From Talinum fruticosum (Eukaryota; Streptophyta; Magnoliopsida; Caryophyllales; Talinaceae): 64,000 nt of DNA. The stretch covers positions 49,143 through 113,142 of the forward strand of contig JAITYX010000173.1 of assembly GCA_021018815.1 (NCBI GenBank). Reading direction: 5' to 3'. The notes beneath the pieces are model-generated. The model saw only the letters and a list, made by a program, of their open reading frames with translations, was not told the DNA's origin and did not search any database. Of the stretch, positions 20,648 through 31,699 are shown piece by piece (positions within the stretch are counted from its first letter, which is position 1; every line of letters starts with the position of its first letter). Position numbers and translations under genes: made by a program.

Positions 20648-22848
20648 TTTAGACACCAAAAGAGTGTCGTCCTTTTCTATGTTTTTTATTTGTTGGCCCG
20701 ATGATGAAATCCCGAGTCCTGTTTGAGGATTTGGATCACTGGACTGTGTTTGATTGGTGCGACGAAGCCGATAAACCACAAAGAACCCCAGCACCACACA
20801 AATAGCCTTCTACATTAGGCGGATCCAAAAATCCCCTTTTCTTTCGGACGATGCAAAATCGGGCCAAGACTCTAGAGACAACTGAGTCTACCGTAGTGTA
20901 CCTGGGAATTCTAGGCTTAGAACACTTCGTTTTACTTTGTCCAATCACATAAGCAACCGAAAACCTCAAGATTATGTTAGTTTATTTCATGATCATAAGC
21001 ATCAAAGTGTTGCGTTTTGGCTCCAAGACAGTCCACCCGAGACTAGGAGAACACATCCCGCACCAAAAATTGAACCGACCAAAAATAGAAACCTACCAAA
21101 AATGGAAACCTCGCCAAAAATGAAAACTCTTAATGTTTGGAAAGGTGCTATGGCCGGCGCCAACCACCCCAAAATATTAAGTGGAACGCTACATTTTGCC
21201 CTGGAGACTCCCTTGGAAGCATGCTAGGGCACCAAACCCTAGACAACCTCTTGTGGCCACCGCCGTGAACCAGGTCTTATCCCTTCTTTATCTCGATTCT
21301 ATCCGATTCAATATTCACAATATCCCGCCCAGCTTTATACCCTATTCCGGACGGTTGGTTGAGCTAACCCTAGATCACATCATTATACCCTATTCTGGAT
21401 GTTGGCCGAGCTAACCCTAGGGCACTTCATTGACTTAACCTCTCCCTAAAAATAGATAGCCTTCGCTCTCATTCCCACACAGACTTGTCTGTCTTAGCGA
21501 AGACGCTGCTGAAAATCGCCTAAGAGCTACTCGAATACTCTCTTTGGTATTCTAATCTCTTAGTCCCTTTTCAACGTGTTCGTTCTCTACTCCTATCATA
21601 CTCACTACATCTGATCCCTAAACTACATCTGTCACACATCCGCTTACCTATCCGCACAAAAACTCACGAAAATCCCTTTTAATTCACCACCGTCGCATCA
21701 AGAGATCCAAGATCAAGATCTAAATCAGTAGGTGGGATAACCTCGAGGGCGTATATTCGATCTTAAATGGTTTATTTTATTTTATGATTTCTTTATTGCT
21801 TTCACGTATTGTAGACAAATGATGTATCGCTTTGAATTCCTCCTCGTCCGATGTAATATTTAAGATTTCTCGCTTTCTTTTCCCTTTTCGCTTTTCTTTC
21901 GCTTTCGCTTTTCGTTTCTACCTTTACTGCGTTCTTTACTTTTTACTGTTATGGCTTTCCTTAATTATGTTTGGTTGCCTTTAATTTCGCTTAGCATGCT
22001 GCTCGCTTGTTTGTTTTACATTATTTGAACTCACTACTCGAGCTAGTAACGGCCGTCTTCGGACGAGCCGAACGGAAAGGTTTATCCCTTCGTTTCGTAC
22101 CCTTGCCTCCGAATCGATTCTCGATTCAAAAACCGATGGAGTCATTTTTAGCCTCATTTAGTCATAGTTTTCCCATACTAAGATTGGAAGAGTTATTTGT
22201 TTATTTTGTTTTTGTTAGTTTTTCTTTCCTAAAACTAACTACTAACTCCCTCTTTTCGATTTACTTCTATTAATCTGCGTCCTCGCTGGTTCTAATTGAA
22301 CGAGTAACAAAACAAGTTACGGATCCGCCAGCCGGGGTAGAGGCCAAGGCTGATCTCCTCGACCCTAGCCTCCGGTGGGCGTCGGCCACTACTAGGTGCA
22401 AGTCGTCGCCTGCACCGAGTGGTGAGTAGGCGGAACTTCGGTGAAGATTGGTGTTTTAACACCGATTTGGCCCTAAAGCATCACGGTAGATTCAAAACCC
22501 TAATTTCTTTACCGTTCAGCTAAGGAATAATATCTTAGGATTTCGGAAAATAATTTCTAAAAGGATTAATAAAAATTGTCAATCAAACTTTGCCTAATTC
22601 GCTTTAAATCGGATTTAATAAAATTCGAAAATCTTAATAAAAGGTTCATCCCCACATTCCAAAGGGTCGTCTTATTCAAAACCCAATTATGACATCCCTT
22701 CTCTCCTACTTCACACCTCGGAATGCACCGTTCTTATTCTTATAGAGAGAAATGCCCTTTCACATCTTCTTAACCCGAAATGGCTGGGGAGAGGAAAGGT
22801 TTCTTTTCTTAAGGGTACTCCGGGAACAGATCTAGTGGAGGCGGGGTG

Positions 22849-22922
22849 GGGCCTGTAGCTCGGAGGATTAGAGCACATGGCTACGAACCACGGTGTCCGG
22901 TGTTCGAATCCCTCCTCGCCCA
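22849..22922 (+). tRNA. trnR-ACG: Plastid-derived tRNA-Arg(ACG), probably a nuclear pseudocopy
   Basis: The 74-nt sequence starts gggcctgtagctcgg, has the anticodon loop ctacgaa with ACG at 22883-22885, and ends with ttcgaatccctcctcgccca. The cloverleaf parts are recognisable, with a few substitutions from the plastid gene. Plastid flanks on both sides show that it arrived as part of a larger fragment. It is unlikely to be expressed inside an LTR. Confidence 0.85.
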
Positions 22923-23049
22923 CAACCGACCCCAAAGGGAAGGACCTTTCCCTTTGGGGGTGATTTATCATTCATGGACGTTGATAAGATCCTTCCATTT
23001 ACATTTAGCAGCACCTTAGGATGGCATAACCTTAAAGTTAAAGGTGAGG

Positions 23050-23123
23050 TTCAAACGAGGAAAGGCTTACGATGGATCCCTAGGCACCCGAGAGACAAGG
23101 AAGGGTGTAATAATCGACGAAAA
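23050..23123 (+). rRNA. rrn23: 5' end of plastid 23S rRNA gene, fragment
   Basis: The sequence ttcaaacgaggaaaggctta begins at the usual 5' end of plastid 23S rRNA and continues to cgacgaaa, where it stops matching. Differences such as gatgg for ggtgg are consistent with nuclear decay. About 74 of some 2800 bases are present. Confidence 0.82.
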
Positions 23124-23219
23124 ATCAACTTTCATTAACCATCTTAAAAATCAATCTTTTAAAAAGAGACCCGACATAAGTGGGGAAACTCGGCACGCCC
23201 GGCCGCCTTGGCTCCTATA

Positions 23220-24100
23220 GGTGGTATGCCCTTTAGCCTGCAGCAAGACCTGGTAAATACCCCTTCTTCCTAAACATCATATGGACACTAGGGTTAAGAA
23301 AAGGATTGAAGTTAACAAGTGCTTCATCCCATTCTAAGGCAGCGATAGTCTCGAATCCATATAGTTCCTCATCATTGGCATCGTGCTCGATCTCAACTAC
23401 GGATTATTTAGAAGTAATAGTAGCACAAATATTATCCTCGTTGACGAGTTGTAACTTGACCTTTGACAATCATCTTAACTTTCGATGGAGTGTAGAGGGC
23501 ACCGTCCGATGATCATGTAACCAAGGGCGTCCTAGAAGTAAATTGAAGGTAGTTGGGATATCTAGGACTTGGAATTTGATGCTCTTTTCTACTGGCCCTA
23601 TATTAATAGGCAAGGTTATTATTCGAAGACTGTTGTTTTAGAATTGTCTTAAGCTCGAAGATGGACAGTCTTTTTAGAGAGTTGTTGCTCCCTAATTCCT
23701 AACCTTTTAGCAGCTTCTCTAGGGACACACATTTACCTGTTGATCCATGTCTACCAAGATTAGGGGAACAAACTTGTCGATGCAAGTTATGGCTAAGTAA
23801 AGGGCATTGTCATGTGCAACATCTTCTTCCGGGAGATCTTTTTCATCAAAAGTAATAGTTCCATCCACATTGTTAACCAATCCTACCACTTGCTCTGGCA
23901 TAGTTTTAGAAGAGACCTTGTTCTTACTGAGTGCATCAATCAAAGCCTGCCTATGTTTGTGGGAAGTAGATATTAGTTGCCAAATTGAGATATCAACTTT
24001 TAATTTCTATAGTTGCTTAAGGATTGGGCCTTCTTCTTTTGTAGCTTCAAGCTCTTTTAGGGCTTCCTGAGTCTGTTGTGGACCCAGGGGTACATTATGC
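23220..24100 (-). pseudogene. Tat-family protease region (E3)
   Basis: The minus-strand frame 23943-23719 contains NALYLAITCIDKFVPLILVD, followed by MDQQVNVCP. In E4 the same place reads DNGSTVNVCP, with the aspartic protease D-N-G-S signature. In E3 a one-base loss and a one-base gain cancel each other and replace the active site without changing the frame after it. Further downstream (23700-23300) are the ERNI-like and EIEHDANDEE parts in other frames. The gene ends at the E1 LTR junction. Confidence 0.8.
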
Positions 24101-24404
24101 CATCCGGATCTAGTAAGGAATTGGATTCTAGGACTTTTACTTTCTCCCCAAAAGTCTTATTGGTCTAAGGGTGGTGTCTTGAAGAAGTCATCGATATTAT
24201 CTTCATCGTTACTTCTCGTTTCGTAGACATCTTCTTCATCACTTACCCACAACCCCTGGACTTCTGGATCAAATAGAGGTAAGCGAAGAAGGGGTTTCGA
24301 CTCGGCAACATCTTGAATAAAAATAGATGGGTCCCATTGACATGAAGTGGGTTTAGCGAAAATGGCTAAGGTGTCGCTAAAGGATTTTTATTATTGTTTT
24401 GTTT

Positions 24405-25614
24405 CTATGCAGCCTTAGGTAAAGGGAGTTGGCCATTTTGAAACATGCTTTCTAGTTTGTTCTTGAATGTCCAACACTGTTCGATATTGTGTCCTCGTGC
24501 ACGATAGTATTTGCAACATTTTCCCACGTCCGAATTATTGGATTCTTTCACGGTTTCTAATTCCGGTCTAATGAGCGGCAATTCTATTTTTCCCCTTTCT
24601 AGAAGATGGTCAAGGGATTTATTGTAGGTAGTATCAATAGGAGTGTAGTCAGTATACATGTTGAGGGAATTAACATTTACACCTCTGCTAGTATTGCCTG
24701 TATTAGAGGTTTTCTTATCTTTGCGAGTCATAATTACCTCCATACCCAATTGCAACTTTTGTGGTCGCGGGAGACAACTCTTCTTCTATGTACAAACCAA
24801 CATCTTTAAGGTTGAAAAATTCATCATAGGTAGGAATTTGAGGTCCCGATTGTAATTAGGCTTATGGTTTTTAATGATAATCCCGACTTCGTCCTTCTTG
24901 GAGGGTCGGTCAACCATGTGGGCAGACCTTTGCTCTCCATTGGGTGAGGAAGTCCGTGAAGCTCTCCTTCTCACCATGTTTGATTAACTTAAAGTCTCCG
25001 AGAGTAACAGGTAGATCGGTGTTAAAGGAGTATTGATGTAGGAACTCCTTACACGTATCAGTCCAATTGGGGACCTTACATGGGTCAATTGCATTGTACA
25101 ACTTTATTACATCGATATCGAAAGTCTTGGTGAAGACGATGTGGTAAGTGTCTTTGGTAATGTTCTTAAGAGTCATTGCTCCTAAGAAGTTGCATATGTG
25201 ATGATGGGGATTCTAAAAACCTTTGAACTTAATATCAAGCATGGTAAACTTTGGAGGTAGTTTACCCTTTGGGATTTAAGTGAATCCTCCGAACATGGAT
25301 GATTCCCTTAACATTTGTTCTATCTAATCTATACGTGGATCGGACTAAGTATTGGATTCACGCTTAGGGGATTCATGTTTAGGACTGTCTGGAGGAGATA
25401 AACTAGGAGTAGGTGGAGGACCTAATCTCTCTCCTTTTCTCAAACATTCAGCTTCCTCATATCTTTTACTATCCTCAATAGCCCTTATAATGGTCTTAAT
25501 ATCCCTCGATATAGATGATATCTTCTCATCTTCACCATTCATCCTAGTTTCCACCATAGCTATGTTCTTATTAAGTAAACTGAGGTTAAGAGAGTGCTAT
25601 GGGTTTAGATCCAT
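24405..25614 (-). pseudogene. gag: Tat-family gag (E3)
   Basis: The start codon at 25614 gives MDLNP and then TAG, where E4 has a Gln codon. Further frames are: MNGEDEKISSISRDIKTIIR (25540), MTLKNITKDTYHIVF (25176) through CKEFLHQYSFNTDLP to ESFTDFLTQWR, and finally CCKYYRARGHNIEQCW (about 24515), a C-x-x-H/C-type knuckle as in plant Tat gags. The end LPLPKAA at 24405 is shared with E2 and E4. At least three frameshifts break it. Confidence 0.85.
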
Positions 25615-25642
25615 TGGAAGGGAGCTCTTTCTAAGCACTTTC

Positions 25643-25924
25643 TTATGGCAAGGAATAGACTGCGCTAGTGTGGTGTGCACCGAAGCTTGTCGCACCTGGT
25701 GAAGACCGCGGAGTGGAAAGAAAGGAATATGTGCCAGACTCTTTCATGAGGCGTTCTAATCTTTTAGAGCTTGAATTCCAATGATACTCAGATGCCATAC
25801 ACTTCCCTATTCTACAACCCAAAGGATGAGGTTTAGGACCATGCGAAAGAAGACCACTTTTGGGAGGAAGGGACTTAATCGCAAGACCCGAAGAGACTAA
25901 GGATGCTTTTATTTGGATGCACAT
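25643..25924 (-). other. Conserved leader reading frame before gag (E3)
   Basis: A 93-codon frame begins MCIQIKASLVSSG and contains SSKRLERLMKESGTYSF near 25760. The E4 DNA (39930-40190) encodes SSKRLVRLTKESGTSSF in the matching place, and E2 has a similar segment near 36000. Conservation of amino acids in several copies suggests real coding sequence, either a leader peptide or an N-terminal part of gag. It ends 29 bp before the gag ATG. No domain is recognised. Confidence 0.45.
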
Positions 25925-26039
25925 AAAGAATGTAATGATGAGAATGAAATGATGTATGACTTAGTTGAGATGATGATCTAGGTAATGAATAATTGATCCT
26001 CAAAGGAAAGATGCATTCTATTGTAGCAAAATAGTAATG

Positions 26040-26280
26040 CATGAATTTTCTTTGGCTAAATGCAAAAATGAACTCTCCTTAGTCTAAGATGAATTTGATT
26101 TGGCTAATGCAAATGTGTTCACCTAATATGAGATGAATTTAATTGGGCTAATGCAATTGTGCTCACATAATATGAGATGAATTTGATTGAGCTAATGCAA
26201 ATGTGCTCACCTAATATGAGATGAAATTGATTGGGCTAATGCAAATGTGCAAATGCAAAATGCGAATGTAAAAGAAAAGA
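26040..26280 (-). repeat. Imperfect tandem repeats in the E3 leader
   Basis: Five to six units of about 55 bp share, on the plus strand, gctaatgcaaatgtgctcac and ctaatatgagatgaa. They correspond to the E1 array in reverse complement. The neighbouring part, 26281-27004, is the rest of the leader, with no gene. Confidence 0.8.
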
Positions 26281-27004
26281 ATATCAAGGAAAACTAACCG
26301 ACCAAAGATAAAGGGGACCTTCGGCAAGACTTCTTTTGGACTAACAGGCGGCCATTACACGGAAAATTTTAGTATGATTCGAAGTACAAATAATGGACTA
26401 ACCCTAGTAGGAAAAAGGGATTTTTTACTTTTGGCTAAATGCATATAATGGATTGACTCTAGGAAATTTTTTTAAAGTGTTTTATTTTCACCCATGCAAG
26501 GGCTAAGCAGCACTCCTCACCTATTCCTAAAGGCTCACAAGTAAAGGATTAAATCTAAAACACACACACTTGTTCAAGCATGCAAATGAAGTCAAAGGGA
26601 TCACCAAATAGTCAAAACATTCTATGGTCAAAACAGGTTTATACTAGGTAGGATACATGGTGACTCATAGTTCGAGAATTTTGTCCTTCGTGCGGGGTAC
26701 GAACGGAGAAAAGGAGAGAATCCTAGGTCCCTCTCGATGAACCAAAAAGTTGACCGAGGAGCGCGTGCTAAGAGGGAAGAGGTACCGTTTTCTTGGGTAA
26801 CCAAGCCTAGTTGGGCTCGCCTAGGACCCAAGTGGGAGCCTCATTCTAGAAAGGGTAAACAGAAGGTAAAATAAACGTTTCGTAGGTGTCCAAAACAATA
26901 TTTAAACTATGTTCAAAGGTTGCTAAATGTGGGATGCCTAACGTAAGCACATCATAAAAATACACTACTTAAATGTTAAAGTTTCGCCCTCTTAATAAAT
27001 TATT

Positions 27005-27025
27005 TATCCCACGTGGAGTCGCTAA
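27005..27025 (-). promoter_or_regulatory. Primer binding site of E3
   Basis: On the minus strand ttagcgactccacgtggg follows the LTR end ctcctaca. It matches the E1 site at the gcgactcca core. Confidence 0.65.
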
Positions 27026-28872
27026 TGTAGGAGCCACGACCGGGTGGACCCGGACCGAGCTTCCCCACGCGCCCTTGTTTTTGGCGTTTTCTTGGCATTT
27101 TGGAAAATGGGGTTTGAAAAGGGTTTTCAAATATGAATTTTAAAATATGGGGATTGATCTCTTATTAAGAGTTTCAAATTTTATTAAGTCAAATTAATAG
27201 ACTCGAATCGGATTCAATTTATTTGCATTTATTAATCATTTTATTTTATAAATCATTTTAAGAATGCCCGGGATATTATCTTCAAATTGAAGAAATAAAA
27301 GAAATTAGAAATTAGGTTTTGCCGTGAAGCTTTAGGGACAACCGGTGTGAAAACATCGGTTTGGACCCAAGCCTCTGTCGTCTGAACACCAAGTGCGGCG
27401 GCAACCCGCACTTCACGAGTCATCGGCGCCAGCCATGGGCTCGCTGCTGAAATAGCCGCACTGGGCCTCCGGTCCGGCACATAGATCCAAATTCTTTTTT
27501 TCTAACCCACTAACCGAGAAAATAACCGAGATGCATTTTTATTCAGAATAATGCAAAACAGAGGGAGTCGCCAATTAGTTTTTAAGAAGAAAACTAATAA
27601 AAATAAAAACTTACTTGTTTTAATCATAGTATGGGAAAACTAAGACTAAAAGAGGTTAAAATTGACTCCATCAATCTTTGAACGGGAATCGAATCCGGGG
27701 CGAGGGTACGAAATGTAGGGAAAACCCTTTCATTTTGCACGTCCACGGACAACCATTACTTGTTTGAGTAGTATACTAAAATATTGTGCTAAACACAAAC
27801 ATACACCATGCTAAACAATAATACAAAGCAACCAAATGGAATTAAAGGAAATAAATAAAGAAAGCCATAAAGAAAGAAAAACAAAAAACTTAAAAATTAC
27901 ATCGGGCTAGGAGCAGTTGAAAAAAGCAAATACATCTCTTTAATCAACAATATGGAAGCCGATAAATAAAACATAAATTAAATAACCGTTTGAAGGCGTA
28001 ATGATTTCCCTTAGGTTATCCCACCTGCTAATTTGGATCTCTACATTGGATCTCTTGATGCGACAACGACAAATCAAAGAAAGGGCTTGTTTTTGTGGAT
28101 TATGTAAAAGGTGAATGTGTAAGGAGTAGAAAGGATCATTTGAATAAGCACCCGAGAGATCGGAATAACGGAATATTCTTTAGCTCTTTGCACAAATTCA
28201 ATGGCGGTAAGTAGAGAAAAGATGAATATTTGATATTAATTTTGGTAGAGTAACATTTAGGTAGGAGTGCTCGGGTTAGCTTTTTGCAGCATTACACATA
28301 AGAGAAAGTTGTGTGGGAATGAGAGCCAAGGCTCTCTATTTATAGAGAGAGACCTAGGTCACAAATGACCTAGGGTTTACACTCGGCCAATCATCCAACA
28401 GCTGCAAACAAATTAGGCCAAAGTCTCACCAGATTTAATCGAATGAAGCAAGGATAGAATCGGATAGAACCCAGTTCACGAGTTGGCCAACCATGCATGC
28501 CTAGGGTTTCATGCCCTACCGTGTTTACTGGGGATTCTCCAAGCCAAAACGCAGCGTTTCACATAAAATTCTAGGGTTACGAGTGCCGACCACGACGTTG
28601 TTTTGAGGGGGAAAGCTCTATGTCTCGTGTGGTTTGTTTTGTGGAGCTTAAACGCAAGCACTTTGATACTCGTGATCATGAAATGCAACGTTTTGATGTC
28701 GTTTTCAGATCTTCATCTCCTTGTATGATTGGACAAAAGTAAAATGCGAGTATTCGAACTTGGGGAATTTTCCGACACACAACATTGGACTCCGTTGTCT
28801 CTACTTGGTTTGGCTCGGTTCTTGGATCGTCCGAAAGAAAGGGGGATGTTTGGATCGATCTAAGGAAAAAGG
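27026..28872 (-). mobile_element. E3 5' LTR (Tat family), lacking its first bases
   Basis: On the minus strand this aligns with the 49303-51303 LTR from about its base 150-200 to the end. The TATA box is at 28344-28337 in ctctctataaata context. The first part is missing: at about 28872 the LTR joins a pol fragment of the same family. The LTR end is at 27026 (ctcctaca). Confidence 0.82.
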
Positions 28873-30112
28873 CTATTAATTGTTATTGTTTCCTTTGTTA
28901 TTAGTGACCGATTTTCTTGATCTTACGGAACTTTTATTAATTCTTTAGGGATTTCTTCTTCGAAGTAGAGGCGGAACAATTGAAAACAAGAGGAGGAAAA
29001 GAGTAAGCGAAAGGTTCACTTTATTGAATGAAGAAACGAATACATCGGACTCGAAACAAAGGATATAGAATTCGAAACAACGAAATTGGAAAAAGAACTA
29101 GAAACAATGGAAGAAGAATTAAAAGCCTTAGCACTAAGGATACGATCCTAAGCTAATAGCGAATTCTTGGCCCTCTTAGGCGTCAATCCAAGTAACATGC
29201 TTGGACCCTTCATTATCGGCGTCGAAGATGAATCTAGATGGATCGAACATTAGGTGCGACATGGCTCGTGACGATGCGAGACCGAATTCCTTTCTAAGTT
29301 CTTCTCTTGCTCGAACCGTAGACCAAAAAGATTGTTCCCGACCAGGTTGGTCAAGTGTGATGTGGACTATCCCTCTTCCAGGAGGTAGGGTGCCTCCTTT
29401 TATAGTATACAACAATCACTAAAAATCTCCAACACAAGTACCGGAATGCCCTTATCTTTGAGGTAGTAGGATTCAAGAAAACCATATTAGGGAAAGTCAT
29501 CCCTTTCCCTTAAGAATTGCCCATTTAGAGTAAAAGGAAAGGGCTTAATAGAGCGGATCGTGTAAGGTGCGAGTCCTCTTAGTCTAAATTTCCCACTTGT
29601 GCTTGGGCTACTTCCTTAGTAGTAGGTTGATAGTCTAACCCAAATTTATAATTATTAGTGGGTTCAAGGGGTGGAAAGATAGGGTGGTATGCCCTTTTCC
29701 CTACAATGGGACATGGAATGTATCCCTTCGCCTAAGCATCAAGTGGACACTAGGATTACCATCAAGATTGAAGTTAAGAGGTGCTTTATCAATGTCTAAG
29801 GCAATGACAATCTTAAATCCATATAATTCATCATCATTGGCATCGTGCTCGATCTCAACCACAAATTCGTTAGAGGTGATAGTAGCACGGAGATTATTCC
29901 CGTTGACCATTATAACTTGACCTTTGATGATCATCTTAACCTTCGACGCGAGTGTAGAGAGCACTCGCTTGATGATCGTGCAACCAAGGGCATCCTAGGA
30001 GTAGGTTGAATATAACTGGGATATCTAAGACTTGGAATTCAATGTTCCTTTCTACTGGCCCTATAATGATTGGTAAGATCAACGTTCCACTTAAGAAATC
30101 TAGATAGGGAAT
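28873..30112 (-). pseudogene. Tat-family protease/pre-RT fragment
   Basis: On the minus strand this has VERNIEFQVLDIPVIFNLLL and CPWLHDH (about 30060-29970), then MIIKGQVIMVNGNNLRAT and VVEIEHDANDDELYGF (about 29940-29830). The translation HITLDQPGREQSFWS (about 29350) matches the spacer between protease and RT in E4 (42930 on). It ends in front of RT, at the junction with the E3 LTR. Both ends are breakpoints, so it is an isolated piece. Confidence 0.8.
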
Positions 30113-30129
30113 GCCGTCCACAACACGTC

Positions 30130-30567
30130 GTCTTTAGAAATGAAGCTACTAGTCTCATGCACACTTGTCTTGGAGCTTAAATGCAACACGTTGATACTTG
30201 TGATCATGAAATGCAATGCCTAATGTCATGTTGAGGTCTTCATCTTCGGGTCTGATTGGACAAAACCAAATCACGGAATTCCAAGTCCGGAATTTCCCGA
30301 TATTCGGCACTAGACTTTATTGTCCCTACAAGCTTAGCTCGGGCTTGGACCATCCAAAATAAAAAAGGATTTTTGGACTGACCCAAGGCAAAAAGGCTAT
30401 TTATGTGGTGTTGGGGGTTCATTATGATTTACTCACTTCCGTCGCAATAGTCAAATTCAGTCGGTGATCCAAATCCTCAAATAGAACTCGAGATTTCATC
30501 ATCGCACCCACAATATAAAATACAAAATTTAAAGGAGATAAGGGATAACACTTTGTAGGTGTCTACA
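30130..30567 (-). mobile_element. 5' fragment of Tat-family LTR (second of two)
   Basis: On the minus strand this starts tgtagacacctacaaagtg at 30567 and runs through gatgaaatctcgag to catgatcacaagtatcaac, matching the first 400 bases of the E4 LTRs. It then breaks off near 30130 and joins the protease fragment. It has no TATA part. Confidence 0.8.
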
Positions 30568-30924
30568 GTGCAGGCCATACGACATCATTTTGATGTCTTT
30601 AACTCCGTGTCTAGAGCTGGACATTGGTGGTGGAACGCGGCGTTTTAAGCCTTGAATCTCCCTGTACGTGGTGCCGACTTTCCGTTAACTCTAAAGGTTT
30701 GACCTAGCCTTGGACACTCCGAAAGGGAAGGATTTTGGACTGACCCAAGGAAAAAGACAATTTATTTTGTGCTAACGGGTGTTTTGTGGTTTACTCGGCT
30801 TCCCTCACACCAAAACATCGTCCGTGATCCAAATCCTCAAACAGGACTCGGGATTTCATCAGCGGGCCAAAAAATAAATTATAGAAATAAAAGAGATAAG
30901 GATGATAAGTTTTAGGTGTCTACA
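30568..30924 (-). mobile_element. 5' fragment of Tat-family LTR (first of two)
   Basis: On the minus strand this starts tgtagacacctaaaac at 30924, after a purine tract, and aligns with the first 350 bases of the family LTR. It ends at 30568, where a second LTR start follows at once. It is the start of the 3' LTR of E2. Confidence 0.8.
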
Positions 30925-30942
30925 ATTAGGCCCCATTGTAAC
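30925..30942 (-). promoter_or_regulatory. Polypurine tract of E2
   Basis: On the minus strand ggttacaatggggcctaat lies just before the LTR start. It corresponds to caaagtgggggctaac in E4, with some changes. Confidence 0.6.
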
Positions 30943-31560
30943 CGAGTCCGAAAGATAAAGGGTCAAAGTACACACTAAAGGATACCTATCTCGCTTTTGT
31001 GCATTGTTTTGGACATTCATTGTTGTGTAGTGACTAGAATTGGTTGCTACCGAACCTGAACTCCGAGACGGGGCCTGAACTGGATCACAATCACGTGTTC
31101 GAAGTCCGGTAAAAGAATCTTGAGCTGGGCTTGATCGAGCCTAAAGCTCGATGAATTTTTATATTGAAACCTCAATCGTTCTTTGACCTAAAAGTTGGCC
31201 TAATAATTTGTTGTACTAACATGCTTGTTGTCGGATAATCATATTTACGAAAGTTCGAGTATTTTACCCGAATAATTCAGTCGAAAACATATTGAAAATT
31301 TGAGTCGTAAAAGCTACGTGGTGAGTCTAAAAGCTCCATTTGCATGCACATGGTGCCAAGAATCCACTTGCCATACATGATAAGACTTCACAAGCTAGAT
31401 CACCCGCTAGGGCTACAAAGTTGTCACCGATGGGACATCGTAAGGCATTGTGGTGGCCGACGCCGGCCTTTGCCAAGCTTGGCCTCGGCATGCTGCGGGA
31501 TTCCCTCTTGCTTAGTTGACTTTTGTCTTGTGTGTTTGGCATGCCTTGGCCGAATTTGTG
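30943..31560 (+). promoter_or_regulatory. Upstream region of antisense gene aORF1 (E2)
   Basis: This 0.6-kb stretch lies between the E2 LTR and the aORF1 TATA box. It has no gene. A CATGCA-type (RY) motif, gcatgcac, is at 31342-31349, about 210 bp before the TATA box. E4 keeps the same motif at a similar distance. Confidence 0.5.
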
Positions 31561-31567
31561 TATAAAA
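31561..31567 (+). promoter_or_regulatory. TATA box of aORF1 (E2)
   Basis: The box tataaaa lies in ttgtgtataaaaggggag, 139 bp before the ATG at 31700. E4 has cctataaaaggaaatg in the matching place. The leader between them is T/C-rich in both. Confidence 0.75.
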
Positions 31568-31699
31568 GGGGAGTTAGTGTGTTCGTTTTGCATACTTCAC
31601 TTACTCCTTTCTTCCTTGCTCTAGCTTCACTTTTGTTGTCTCTGTTGTTTTGCATTTTGAAAAGACTAGTTGGTTTTCAAAAAACACAACTCTCCAAAT

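Larger units (their letters stand above)
22665..23125 (+). other. Plastid DNA insertion (NUPT), two joined pieces
   Basis: Between LTR bases that are continuous in other copies lies plastid inverted-repeat sequence. The first piece (about 22665-22965) holds trnR-ACG with flanks. The second (about 22970-23123) holds the spacer upstream of rrn23 and its first 74 bases. Both are on the plus strand, but in the plastid genome rrn23 comes before trnR, so the order is changed. Differences from the plastid sequence as I remember it include C-to-T and G-to-A changes, as expected after methylation in the nucleus. Confidence 0.85.
20648..23219 (+). mobile_element. E1 3' LTR (Tat family) with plastid insertion
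   Basis: The LTR starts tttagacacc (mutated from tgtagacacc) and ends ctcctata at 23219 (ctcctaca in E3). Its length of 2572 bp is about 2.1 kb without the plastid insertion at 22665-23125, close to the 2001-bp LTR at 49303. The TATA box is damaged (ctaaaaata near 21446). The LTR ends inside E3: from 23220 on the sequence is E3 protease on the minus strand, so E1 sits in E3 or is joined to it. Confidence 0.85.

Noticed and set aside
22849..22922. Functional nuclear tRNA-Arg gene
   Set aside because: Plastid flanking sequence on both sides and the place inside an LTR make it a transferred plastid fragment.
22711..22971. 86-codon frame on the minus strand over the plastid insertion
   Set aside because: It is antisense to trnR-ACG and its flanks; the sequence is explained by plastid RNA-gene DNA.
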